From assembly GCA_022829145.1 (NCBI GenBank), contig CM040741.1, positions 51,430,180 to 51,494,179 on the forward strand: 64,000 bases of DNA. The letters are read 5' to 3'. The stretch comes from Albula goreensis. Its lineage: Eukaryota; Chordata; Actinopteri; Albuliformes; Albulidae. Below are positions 1 to 12,600 of the stretch, piece by piece. Position 1 is the stretch's first letter, and each line of letters starts with the position of its first letter. The position numbers were made by a program, and so were the translations under genes. The notes below the pieces were generated by a model. The model was given only the letters and a program-made list of their open reading frames with translations, did no database searches and was not told where the DNA came from.

Positions 1-3000
1 GTTTTGAAACGGACGCATAGATCACTAACTCCCACTCTTGAGCCCTTGTCTTCATCCTTTCATGAGGGAAGCTTCACAGCTCCCTCATCTTCATCCTCAA
101 GTCTTTCTCCTCTCTGATTAACCCACAGTGTTCCAACCTGCCACAACTTCTCAGCCTTTCACCTTCCTGCTGGATATGTGAATGCTGTGCTTGTCCACTT
201 TCTTTAATCTATATTTTTGTCCCCCTTCATCACTCCATATTGAGAATACTAGGTTGCTTTCCTGCTCAGTTCCTCCATGCATTTGCTGTCTTATTGTAAT
301 GAACATGATCCTCTCTTGTGGGCCCCACCCTCAGGGTCAAATGCGCCCCACATCTCCCCGGGGTCTGCGGTTTTTGGGAGGAGATGCATTATCCATGGTG
401 GTGGCGGCAGGGTTTGGGGCAAAGGGAGATAACTGCATCTCTGGGACACATCACTGTTGTCTTGATTTTTTCATTTGCTTGGATCATTTCAGTCCTTTTT
501 AGTCATGGGCCAGAAAAACAAGTGTTCAGACACACCAGACAAGGTTGAGCAGAGGCCCTTATCATCATAGTCGGCATACTTTTCTCTACAGACAGGCACT
601 TAAAATTATAAGGAAAAATATGATGAATGTAGTCTATGAATTTCCAGGCAAAGCCTGAACACTGAATAAGAGCAATAAATTTAAACTCAGTTATAAAAGG
701 GCTTCCTTAATAATTTCCCTACCAGGGGAACTCAAAATTAGCAATTTTTGGCTTTTTTGAGTGATGTCTGAAGAGGTTGCATTTTCTGGCTGTGTTGACT
801 TTGAGGAACGCTCTCCTATTTCCCCAGACTATCTCACCTGCGATTGTTCTCTACCTGTTTTATCTGTTTTTTTCCTTGTTTCTCATTTTTCCTCATTCTT
901 TTCTTTTCTCAGCCGACCGAGCAAGGGCAGCCCCTCCCGTCCAGAGAGCCCCCTTCCCCCATTTGACTCCTAACTGCTCCCCTCCCACTGCTCCCCTCTC
1001 CTTCTGCCCCTCTCTCTCAGGCTCTCTCCTTCTCTTCCTCTCTGTCACACCTGCCCTTCTCCTGAGACCCACACCATGCAGTAAAAAACAGAAGAACGCA
1101 TAAAGACCCCCCCAGCCCTGCAGGAATCCCCATCACTGGAAAGGCTGGCAGGGCAAAAACAGAAAAAAAGAATGATGCAACAAAAAAGAAGAGGCATCCC
1201 TGCACAAAGCTCACCGTCCAGGTCATGGATATACATTAAACAGTCTCCCATACAAATAATTTGTAACTATGTGACTGCTTATTAATGTCAAAATTGGGGG
1301 ATACTGTTGATTTATTGTCCCTCTGCCACACACACCTAGAACCTCAAGAACCAGCCATGACCGCATCCTCAAGTCCCTCTTGTCACCCATTTTTTTCACT
1401 AGTGAAATGGTATTTAAGTGAGGCGGGGTCTACATAGAAAGTGCAATACCTCCAGTGGGAGGCTCCTGTAAAGGGACCACATGCACACACATATACAGCA
1501 GATATTCAGGTTTGAAGGGGGGCATGAGGAATGCATTTACAACAGTTTGATTCTCTTGCTAATGTAATGCAATCTCTCTCATAAGAGCAAGCATTTGATA
1601 TCTAGTGTTTTACTGTGAGAAGCTGGGGAAATCATATAAAGTCTGCACAGTTTGGTAGTTTTTCATCTTTTGTTTTTTACTCTTTGACTTTTCTCATTTG
1701 GATTTGGGGTTGACTAACATCAGGTCAAAAAATATCAGTGTTGGTCTATGCAGAAAAAAACTATAATCCTTTGTTTTAATCTTTGTCATTTGTTCTGTCG
1801 ATATTCCAATGACGTGAGCTAAACCCCTGTCCACCTGTGGACTCTCGTCTTTGTGGTTGTTGTTATATGACCGTTTGTTGTAGTTAATGTCAGGCATGGT
1901 GATTTCCCAACAGTAAAGTATCATGAGTTAAACACCTTGTTTCTGTAACATTATCACCTCCTAACACACACTCACACACATCGACACATGCACACCAACC
2001 CGAAGTCTTAGCAACAGCATTTACAAAAATATATAATTATGATTTAAGAGTAAATAGTTTATCATGGACATATCCTGAGTGTGTTATGTAATATCCTTGT
2101 GGTGCATCTATGGAAATTGTGCTTCCACTGTCTAGAGATTAGTCAACATGCAAGATTAATGAATATTAAGTTATTTTAAAAAAAGTGATTAAGTGTAAAA
2201 TTAAATGTATAATAAAAAGTAAAAATGGATAAATAATCATGGTATATAAAAACTTGGAGTTATTTTCAGTCAGTGTATTATAAATGTCAAATGACTGTTA
2301 TGAGAATAGGAAGTAGAGGTGGGCTGACTCCGCCTCTTTAGGAAGGCAGAGTGAATGTGTACTTCCCCCTGCTGTGTGTTTCCTGTACATTATTGCTGTC
2401 GAATGAGTGTGTCAAACAGGACTGTGCTTTGTCCAGACATATAAAGTCAGTGTACCAACACAGCTGTCAGTGTGTTTTCTTTCTCTCCACCAAAATATAT
2501 TAATGAATATGCTTAAATTATATATGCATAAAAATTTAACTATACTCTAGTATAGTGACAATATATTTGTTTTATGCATAGTAATGCATTCTTTTCATTA
2601 AAAAAGGAAACTGAGGTCCTCACGAGTGCATCAAAGAATTGCAAATATACTTTAAGTAATATGGTTTAAAAAAAGTATACATTGTATCAGTTGTCATACA
2701 CATCTTTTTACCTGGGTAATATTTGGAGAGTTAATCATCAGAGGATAGTATGTGAGTGGCAGGGCTGAATCATGAATAGTCCATTTACTCTGCTCATTCA
2801 ATTTTATTCAGGAAGAGGGAAAAAATCTTACAAGATGAATCACATTGGAAATATTCTGCTTACAGTTTTTTTTTGGTTTTTACATTTTCTCCATAGTGTT
2901 TAAACAGTTCTACATTTATTTAAAACTGATTAGTTTAGATAATTATTCCAAATAAATATATTTTCATGTAGTTAACTTTTGTATTAAATCACAGACCATC

Positions 3001-3375
3001 AAACCTGTGCCCCATCCCCAAATCTGCCCATGTAACCCCACCCCCAACCCCAACCATGATTCATTCGATCTAAAGGTAAATAACACCTTAGCCGCAGCCA
3101 AAAAGCAGCGATTCCCAACCTTCTCCTTTTCCCCAAACCTACTTCAGTGAATATACAATATGTTACACAGATACACTATTTACATGCTTCCTTTACACTT
3201 TTGTCACTAGCTGTCCAATTAAACTCAGACAAAATTAAATTCCAGGAAATATCATCAATAAAGAGTGAAAAAGCGGTTTCTTTAAAAAAATGTATGCCTC
3301 TTTTTCCAGTTTTTGTTTTCACCCCTCTCCACCAATACAATTGTTTCACTTGTTTTAATGTATTTCCCTCCTCTT

Positions 3376-3376
<1 letters not shown>

Positions 3377-3414
<38 letters not shown>
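3377..3414 (+). repeat. Poly(A) tract, 38 nt
   Basis: An uninterrupted run of 38 adenines. It may be a mononucleotide microsatellite or the tail of an old retroposed copy, but no clear element body precedes it. The surrounding open frames that read it as poly-lysine or poly-phenylalanine are artefacts. Confidence 0.9.
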
Positions 3415-3418
<4 letters not shown>

Positions 3419-3543
3419 GTGTATGACCCATGGGGAAAAATGCCTCAATATATCGCAGTCACCACATATTCACAAGTCTCTACTGAAGATGGGACTCTGG
3501 GTCAGAGTGGACCAAGGACATGCACATCTGTAACAAGAGTAAG

Positions 3544-3708
3544 CAACCCTGATCCTAGAGAGCCACAGAAAGTTTGGTTGTTTTCAACCAAACATCAGCA
3601 CACAAATTAGACCCAATTAAGTAGGTGAGGTGAGTTATTGGTGTTATAGACAGTACCAAAAGATCAATTTACCGGCAGATGCTGAGGCACTCCAGGAGCA
3701 ATGTTGAC
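3544..3708. mobile_element. Short hAT-like non-autonomous element, degenerate
   Basis: About 165 bp whose left end (CAACCCTGATCCTAGAG) and right end (CTCCAGGAGCAATGTTG) are imperfect inverted copies of each other. The phrase 'ccctgatcctagagagccacag ... gcactccagga' resembles abundant short terminal-inverted-repeat elements of fish genomes. No open frame is present, so it would depend on a transposase made elsewhere. No target-site duplication could be confirmed. The hAT assignment is inference from terminus style. Confidence 0.45.
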
Positions 3709-6494
3709 CACTCATGACTTTTAACAACTTCACTCTAACTCCACAGACTTTCCTACAACAAAATAAAATAAAAATATCTCCACTGCTGCCCCCTTCTGTC
3801 TATGTGAAAACCAGTCATTCATCTGGCTGCTTCATTCAATAACTTCTACTTCCAATTTAAATGTGTTTAACTGGCGGGTGTTTTAATGACCAAGAGAAGC
3901 TGGTTCTTAGCAACTCTAAAAAAGAGCTAACAGGCTTGTGTAAGTACAGTCAGGTTTAAATGTGTACACTACAATCCTTAACTCCTTTATAGAAAATTTG
4001 GTCATGCATTAATGTTTGCAGTGTTTGCATATTTTCCACAGATTTTAGTGACCCCTAAACTTAAACATTTTGTGCAAGGTGCAAAACAGTGAGTACTTTA
4101 CTTGACATTGTTCCTACAATTTGATCTAAGCTTGGCGATCCAGTTTAGGGGTTACCAATTAGAACCTAATCCCACCTTCTGAATGACTCATGATATCCAA
4201 CATGTCAGAGCAGACTCTGACAATGACTCGAAGGGATGATATCATTCTTAGAACCAATTACAAATTCTCTTGATACTTATATCCTCTTCGTTCCTTCCTC
4301 ATTAATTATATTTACACCCCAAAAGGGCCTGACCTCACACATACACACAAACATGCTCACATATATAAATTCTTGCTGGCGCCTTGTAACTGACTAATTT
4401 CCCAGTGTTTTCTAACAGGAAGCAACACACACTTCCTCACCTGAAGGACTCTCAGGCCTGATGTGCTGTCTGAGCACACGGCATCACAGAGTTCTCCACC
4501 ACAGAAACACACATCACTAGTATGGCTCTGTTCATGAACAGCAGCGATTGAATACATAGAAAAGGGCTGAATCCTCCTTTCTTCTGCCAAAAATTCATTT
4601 CAGTCCAACGTCAACCACAAAGCCATTCCCATTCTAAAGTGGTGTGTAATCCACCTGTGTCTTAATGTACATTCAAGATGCGGATATTAAACCAGGATAG
4701 TTTCTGCCCAAATCACAAAAGAACCTTCAAAACCCATGTTATTGTTCTATATCTACACAATGCATCTCACAAGTGAAAGTGTATATGAGTAACATTTATG
4801 ACTAGAATCTTAGGGATGTTTCAGATCATTCAAATTTAAGGATTACATGTGCAATGCGGAACTTAAATAATTATGTATGCCTACTGGCATGTTTTCCTGC
4901 AAGTCTGCGATTAGCAGGCCTCTTAAAATGTCCCGTCTGAAATGTCACATAATAAATACACATAAATGTCGCACATAAATACTGGAGAGACGGATAACAC
5001 AGATGCAACATTAGCGGCAAGTCTAAGATGATGCTTCCTGAAAACCCCACCTGCCCCCACGACGATACCAACTGGTAAAACTCCAGTGAGAGAAACTCAA
5101 TTTGTAAAATCCAGTTACTGAAACAGGGAGGCTGAAGTGAGGGCCCAGTTTCCTGCTTTGTGATGACCTGATATGAGCTTGCACAGGGAACTGCAAGTGA
5201 TTACAGATGTGGGTACGGCATGTTTGCAACAGACCCAAAACACATATGCCTATTTCTTTGAGTATGCATTTGTATTGGAAGGATATGGTAATATGTGGGC
5301 TGATGAAATGAACGCAAAATAAACTGCCCCCTCCCTGCAAATGATGTATGTATGTATCTTTGACACTGACAGTGAATGAGTCTCTCTCTGAAGGCAGCCC
5401 TTACAAGCTATGCACCAATGGTTCCTCTACATTACACCAGAGTCTGAACTACCTATTATTCATCAGAAGTTTACCATGTCTCACTTCAAACGGATAATAT
5501 GTTTTGAACGCCATGCTGTCTTTCACTTTATCCATATGTTCTTTTGGACCTGTCACATGTGAGGCTACAAATTCTGCAGCATGCTGCAACAAACTGCAGA
5601 TGTGGCAAGGGTATTTGCAGCTCAACACTTCTCAAACTTTGCTCATCATGTGACCACATCCAGCTGCCTTTCTCTGCTTCCAACAGCTTTCCAACAAAGG
5701 CTTGAAAAGCAGACACCAGCCCCCTGTGTCTGAACAAGCCCAAGTGACTCAGAGTGAGTGGGTATGGAAAGGAATGAGGCCAAGACAGACTGACTCCAAA
5801 CTCCTAACTCAACCCTGCTCCCACTCAAAACTAGCCTAGAAATACTCTCTTGCCTCATACAACTCTACTCCAAAAATAGTACAGTATCTACCTCTCAACT
5901 TTCAAACAGAGATATTGATGAAATGATTTCTCTTTGGGGAGGCTTTTTATAAATAGCATTTTAAAGTCTAGTTATGCAAATATGTTTTTATGCAATTGAT
6001 TATTTTAAAGCAAGTGCACAACCAAAAAGGACCCCCTTATTAAGTACAAACTGTGCGTCCTGTGTGAACTAGCACCAGTATCAGTACTAGAATTACATTG
6101 ACCCTTCACAGTGTGGCCCAACGGAGATCTATCTCAGAGTCCCTTCTCTTTTCTCTTAGTTTTACTCTTTTTGTTGCACCTAGATTTCATTTATCAAAGA
6201 TGGGGGTGAAAGTGAAGGCAGAGGGAAGACCAAGATGTCTGCAAGACCCCACCCATACAATGCAGGACAGCAGAGAAAAATCTTTACAGTTTGTTCCGTG
6301 TTTACCCCTCTCCTTGCTCTTACTCCAGGACCCAAAGATAAAGCCAATGGGACAATTCTTTTACGGAGAAGAATCCAGAATCAGCTCCATTTGCCAAGAA
6401 CAGGCTGACACGCCTCATTGGCTGTGGGTACATTGGTTGCTTAGTGTATTTAGCATTAAAGAGACTCAGTTGGAAGAGGAGTTGGGGGGGTGAC

Positions 6495-6526
<32 letters not shown>

Positions 6527-6535
6527 TACACACAC
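6495..6535 (+). repeat. A(16) run followed by (CA)n microsatellite
   Basis: Sixteen adenines at 6495-6510 followed by CA dinucleotides with one interruption to 6535. It lies about 155 bp past the golga2 stop codon, probably in its 3' untranslated region. Confidence 0.85.
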
Positions 6536-6689
6536 CGCAGACTCAGATGTGGTCTCATCCTAAAAATAGCAAAAGAGGAAGAGCTGATCTCATATCAGTG
6601 GGTCCACCACAGGCTGGTGGTGTCGGCAGCGAGAGGGAGGGGGTTGTGAAAAAGGACGTGGAGGGTGACAGTTGAGGGGGTCGGCAGTC

Positions 6690-9600
6690 TCAGACTACCA
6701 GTATCTTGACCTCGTCATGCTCATCGGCACGGTAGAAGAAGGGGATGCAGGGGTTCTCCCCCAAGAAGGGGGCAGGCCGGGCCTGGGGGTTCTGAATCTC
6801 CTGCAGCAGCTGCATGATCTGTCGGGCCGTCCCATCTTCCACTGGGGCCCTCTGCTGCTGCTGCTGCAGCACCACCGGGCTCTCCGCCCTAATCTCGCCC
6901 ACCTCCTGGAGCTCAGGCTCCGCCTCCGACCCCTGAGCCACTGCCGGACTGAGGCCCAGCTCTGAGCTCGCCTCCATGGACTCTGCATGGAGAAAGGGAA
7001 GGAGGAGATATATGGAGAGAGAAAAAGGAAAAGAAGAAGAGAATGACTACATTTTATTACTATTTAGCTTGACCATATTATCCATTTATCCATCCATCAA
7101 ATTCTTATATCAATCAATTGTAAAACTCATTAACTGACTGTTCAACCAACCATGCCTTATTCAATATAGCAACATTAACAAAGTTCACATCACAGGCTTT
7201 CAAATAGTACCAGTTAGAGGCTGACTCATATTGATAAGGAATAATGGAGAAACTGACTATATAGCATCAACACTCTGGCCACTGTAGCAGCAGATGAAAA
7301 TGTCAGCACCATGATGATGATGTCTTCAGTGAATGACAGCTGAAATGCTGGGGTACTGTACCAGGGCCATCAACAGCGTTGAGCTCCATACGTCTCTGAG
7401 CAGGGAGGCCAGGCTCGATGTTTTCGGGCAGGAGGTCAGGGTTGTTGATGGAGCCCACGTACTTGCTGTACCACTCGTTCCTCTCTCCTACCAAGCGCAT
7501 GACCAGGTCCTGCAGCTCTGCCAATTTTGCCTGCACAGTCAGGGCAGAATAGTCACTGTCATTCAGACAGGCTGTGGCTCATATATTAACATTTATAACA
7601 ATGTAAGCTATTTTACAATGTGTCAGTTTAGTTCAAACCCAATAGGGTTAGGGTTATCAAACTGCATTGAAATGAAACGTATTGAATAATTCTAAAAATG
7701 TGTTACAAGTAGTATTTAAAGTGGTAGTAGTAGCATATAGTCAGAGCTCTGTTGAATCAGGGTATGTAATCAGTAACTAAAAGCACAAGACAGGACCTTC
7801 ATCTCCTCCTTGTCTTTGGCCAGCATGCTGATATACTGCTCCTTCTCCATGTGTCGCTGCTTCATAATGGCTCTCTGGTTCTGGTACAGAGCGATGTACT
7901 CTCCTGAAGTATAACACACACACGCGCACGCACGCACGCACGCACGCACACACACACAGGAATTAGAGATGTGGTCCTGAAGTGTTCTCTCCAGTTTTAC
8001 AGATCCCTTACAGATTACAGGCTCAATATGCAGTGAATTCTGTTTATGTCTGTATATCTTGCTATGCACCAGACAGAAGAGCACAGCCAAAGAGGTCAGA
8101 GCTCTCAGGACAGTAAAGGGTTATACAGTACAATGCAGTTATGGATGGAAGGAAACCCATTACAGGGCCCATTTGAGGCCCCTCCCCACTCCACAGTTTG
8201 GTATGATTGGCATGGAATCTCCTCACCAATGGTGTCGGTTTCGCCTGACAGCTGGATGCAGCGGTGCTCCAGCTCCTCCACCCTGTCCCTCAGGTCAGCC
8301 TTCTCCTGCATCAGTGCTGTGAAACGCAGCTGCAGCTTCTCCATGGCCGCCCGCAGGGCCTCGTGCACCTCCGCTGGCACGCTGTCTGAGCCCAGGTCTG
8401 AGGGTGAGGCTGAGGGGGAGTGAACATGACTGTGAGCATACCTGACCTTCCAGGAACAATGCCCTCCCAGCTCCTCCTACACCCCTAAAGCCACTTAACA
8501 TCAAGCAGCTCACATTGAGCAGGACATACTGGTGTGCTGATTTTGGTGATGAGGCAGTAATGGATTCTGGTCATTCTTCTTGAGATTCCATGAAGAATGA
8601 CACTAAATAAAATGCATTATATTCAATTACTTCCATAAAATGGTGAATAATCTAACATTAACTTTCAGTTCTATGAAATGACAATATACAAAAAATATAC
8701 ATATATTTTCTCTGGGTTCCTTTTTCTTCCAAAGCCTCCAACTGAAGGAAAAATGAAATATGAATTTCAATTCTTCCATTGACAAATCCTCTTACAGCAA
8801 TAATGACATTTTAGTTCACTTTGTGATTTGACAGAACTGTAATGGAAATTACCCCATTCTGACCCCTGCCTTAGCAAACCCTCTAATGCAGGGGTGTCAG
8901 ATGCCAGCCTGCATGGACTTTGATGTCTTTAAATGATTTATTTAATGCATTTATTGGCTAAAACAATCATAGTCAACAATCAGTAGTCAAAAAAGCCTGA
9001 TTCTAACTGACAGAAAACCTCAAAAACTAGCGGACACTGTACTACAGGACAGTTTGGCACCCCAAATCTAGTAATACCCAATCATTGTGTGACACTGTAT
9101 CCTACAAACCTGCATGTAAATCTGTACAGGTGCTGTGGTGCTGGTGTTCTTGACTCATTGCCGCCATCTGCTGGAGAGAGGCCTGATGCAGCCTCCTCTC
9201 CTCCTCCAGCTGCCGGGTTGCCTCGTCCCTTTCACTCTCCAGGTGGGACATGGCTGAATGCAGGAACTCCTCCTGTTCAGTTAGCATCATCATACAGTGG
9301 CAACCAGATTAGCGAGTTTAACAATCATTTGTGGCTCATTAATTATTAACGTCTACAGGTGTGCATTTTACAGCATTTTTTCCTTTAAGGGATCTCACCA
9401 TTTCTTCCTTGCTGTTGAAGTCCTCTGGAATAGTGATGCTAGACTTCTGGAAGGTCTCATAAAAAGATTTGCTCTCCAGTCCATCACCTGAACATGGATC
9501 AGATCAACAAATGCTGGATCACCCCTCTACTGTCTGAATAATGCAGCTTACCACTTCACTGATTACTTTTATTCTGATCCTGCTGGCTCCCCTTTAACCT

Positions 9601-12600
9601 TAGCACCACCATGACCTTTCCCTAATTTCTATTGTAAAACCAACCCCTGACCACTCCACCACTGTCGGACCATTTCCCTACTGCCCTAACAAATGGAACT
9701 ACCTCATTAGCCCCCAAAGAATCAGTACGCCAGACCAAGTCCTCAAACATCATCACCGTACGTACCCTGGTCTCTGGATGGTGTGCCCAGCGCTGAGCTG
9801 TTCAGGAGCTCCTGAACTTCCGTCTTCAGGGTCTCGTTATCTTTGGCCAGCTGGTTCAGCTTTTCCTGCATGTGGAGGAAGATCATGATGGATCTGAAAG
9901 TTGCTGACATCACCACTACAACCAGAGCAATAACAAACTAAAAGGAACCCATGAGCAAACAGGCGAAACAATAACGATGTGTATAGTGAGACATGACAGA
10001 CAGACATTTAGAAAGCAGACCTTCTTGGGGATCTTAATCTGTGGTCAAATTAACACTAACTAGATTTTTTAAAAAAATCACATGATTTCCTGAAATTTGT
10101 TTGAAGTTCTGAGAGCTGTAAAGCATTCATCTTACATGACAGATGTGACAGTCTATTATGATTTTGAGTCCAAATTCCTGTTTTCAGATGTGTCCTGTTG
10201 CGTGTCTGCATTCTGCTTGCACAGCCCTGCATGTGTCCGCATGGTGTCTGCGCAGATGAGATGGGCAATGCCTGACCTGTGCCTGCTCGAGCTGCTTCTG
10301 GCTGAGCTCCAACTGCACCTTGCCCTGGACCTCCTCGTGCTGCAGCCGGTCCATCAGCTGTGTCTGCTGCAGGAAGTGGCGGTGCAGCTCCTCCCGCTCT
10401 GAGACCAACTGCTGGTATCCGGCTGTGTACTGCTGCAGGTGTGCCAGGTACTGATCCCGCTGCTCCTGTGCCACCCGCACCTCCTCCACCTTCAGCTCCA
10501 GCTGACAGAGGGCGGATAAAGGATTAGCTGATGTGTCTCAATCATCCACAGCACAGAGCAACATGTGCACATCACAGTGTGCTTATCAAATCAACTGTAA
10601 CTCCCTTTGTAATTGGGCCATGTGCAAGACAGACAGAAGAATAACAAAATATTAAAATCCAGAGTCACACAATTGGTATCACTTTCGTGGATATTTCCGA
10701 AAAATAATAATATTAACTCATTAAATAAATACTAATAATATTGCAAATAATAGTAATACTACAACTAATAATAATAAATTGTCAGATGTTAACTAAAATG
10801 ATTGTGATGAAAGATAATAAACAGGGACATACTACTATTTGTGTGGCCTATCTTAAAAGGTCAGTTTATGAGGAGGGTATACCTGAACTCACAAAAAGGT
10901 AGAACATTTTATATTTATATGTCTCAGGCACAGTCTAGGAGGGACTCACCTGTTCTCTGACATTGTGCAGGTCCTCCTGCAGCTGTCCCATCTTACGTGC
11001 CAGTTCCTTCTTAACATGCTGCTCTGACTGCAACCCACTTGTTAGCTCCATATTCTCATTGGTCTGCCAGGGAGAGGGATGAGATCAGTGTGAGTAATTG
11101 ATTGAAGTTTGCGTATGTGTGAGAGCACTTGCTTAAGTGCTTATGTTTGCGATGTGTGTTACTGGGGATTTGTGCATAGTCTGCAAAAGCGTTATGCAGG
11201 CGTGTAATATGCGTGTGTGTACAGACTGTGTGTGCTTGTGCATGCATGGTTCATGTTTGCTGTTCATGCACACATGCGCATGCTCCTCACCAGCTTGACG
11301 AAGCCATTCTGCAGCTCGGCCAGCTGTTCCTTGAGTTCGCGGTTCTGGGCCAGTGCACGGCTAATGGTGGCCTTGTCGCTCTGGGCGTCCTCCAGGAGGC
11401 GCCGGCGATCCTGTGCCTCCTCTGCCCCACGCTGCGCCTCCTGCTCCAGCTCAAGCAGACGGGCTTCCTGTTCCTGGACCAGCCGGCTCAACTGCTCGTT
11501 GTCCCGTACCTTCAGGGGGAGAGGTGAAATAATGAACCACACAGAGCTGAGCCTCAACACAACAACAAAGACAGACACTGAGTCACTACGGAAAACTAAC
11601 AAAACACTTTGAAATACCCATCCTACAGCCTAGGAAGCTTTGTAAACACAATGGGCAAAAACTGATAGCTTTATCCAGCACAGTACAGACTGTAATACAG
11701 TGGCTATTTAAGACCCAAGATAACATGTCTAGATCACGTCATTGAAACCCAGTGCAACATACCTCGTACCTAAAACAACATGGACATGGAAATGATGATA
11801 TACGACAATATTAACAAAATATGGTAATGTAAACAAGTGGTGAGATGCTAGAATTTCGTGCCTTCTATTAGCGTCAAACCTGCCCTTGTTTGAGTACACT
11901 TCTGACACCCTGCTTATCTACTGATATCACAATTTACAGGAATCCTCCGTTTAATTACACTTACAATGCTACATGTCAACGCCACAGTGCTGATACGTAT
12001 TACCTGCAGTGGAGTGGGTGTATGGGAGGAGCAGGCAAAGTGAAGCAGAGTGGGACGAATCTGAGTTACCTGGGCCTGATACTGTGCACTGAGGCCATCT
12101 CTCTCCTGCTGCAGGGTGTTCAGGGCCTCCTGGAGGCCTAGTTCAGTCTCAGATGGGCCTGCTGGCTGAGGAGGGGCCAAGAGCTCAGTTTCCCGGGAGA
12201 CAAGAGCTACAGGGAAAAGGGCAACAGAGAGAAGGGGAGGGGTTATGTCAGTACTGAACAGGCCTGGCTGTGCCTGTTCCAACATGGGGGATTACATTTA
12301 TATGAGGACATTAGGCTGTGTATGCTGAAAACAAAAACATTCATATAATTGCCTCATCAAAACTAACCAGGGCACCAGTTTCTTGATAGATACAACCCAG
12401 TACTTTTGTTGACTCCTAATGTTTGTAAATGTTTTCCCCGGGACTTTAAAACAACTTGCACATTCAGATATTATATAAAACAATAACAGTGAGAAGCGGT
12501 GGTACTTTTTCAGAAATACCTTTAGTAAACTTGCTGAGGCTTTTGCTCAGGTGGAGATGAGAGGGGGCAGTGAGGAAGAGGCGGCATTAGAGTCTTACCT

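Larger units (their letters stand above)
1..6689. other. Non-coding flank downstream of golga2
   Basis: No coding exon could be supported here on either strand. Open frames are short, lack family resemblance and run through low-complexity sequence: pyrimidine-rich at about 830-1060, A-rich at 3377-3414, A/CA at 6495-6535. The part nearest 6689 must contain the golga2 3' untranslated region, because that gene runs leftwards. No convincing polyadenylation signal stands out just below the stop codon; the nearest minus-strand AATAAA-type motifs I saw are near 2800-2920. The rest is AT-rich with one short transposon-like element at 3544-3708. Confidence 0.6.

Noticed and set aside
3147-3533. 128-residue frame with a poly-lysine run
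   Set aside because: Created by translating the 38-A tract; no splice or family evidence.
6672-6965. Leucine-rich plus-strand frame over the last golga2 exon
   Set aside because: It is antisense to a well-conserved golga2 exon; the leucines are complements of Gln/Glu codons.
8046-8423. 125-residue plus-strand frame
   Set aside because: Antisense to golga2 exon 25, with no family similarity.
11217-11612. 131-residue plus-strand frame
   Set aside because: Antisense to golga2 exon 19; serine-rich only because the sense strand is Gln/Glu/Ala-rich coiled coil.
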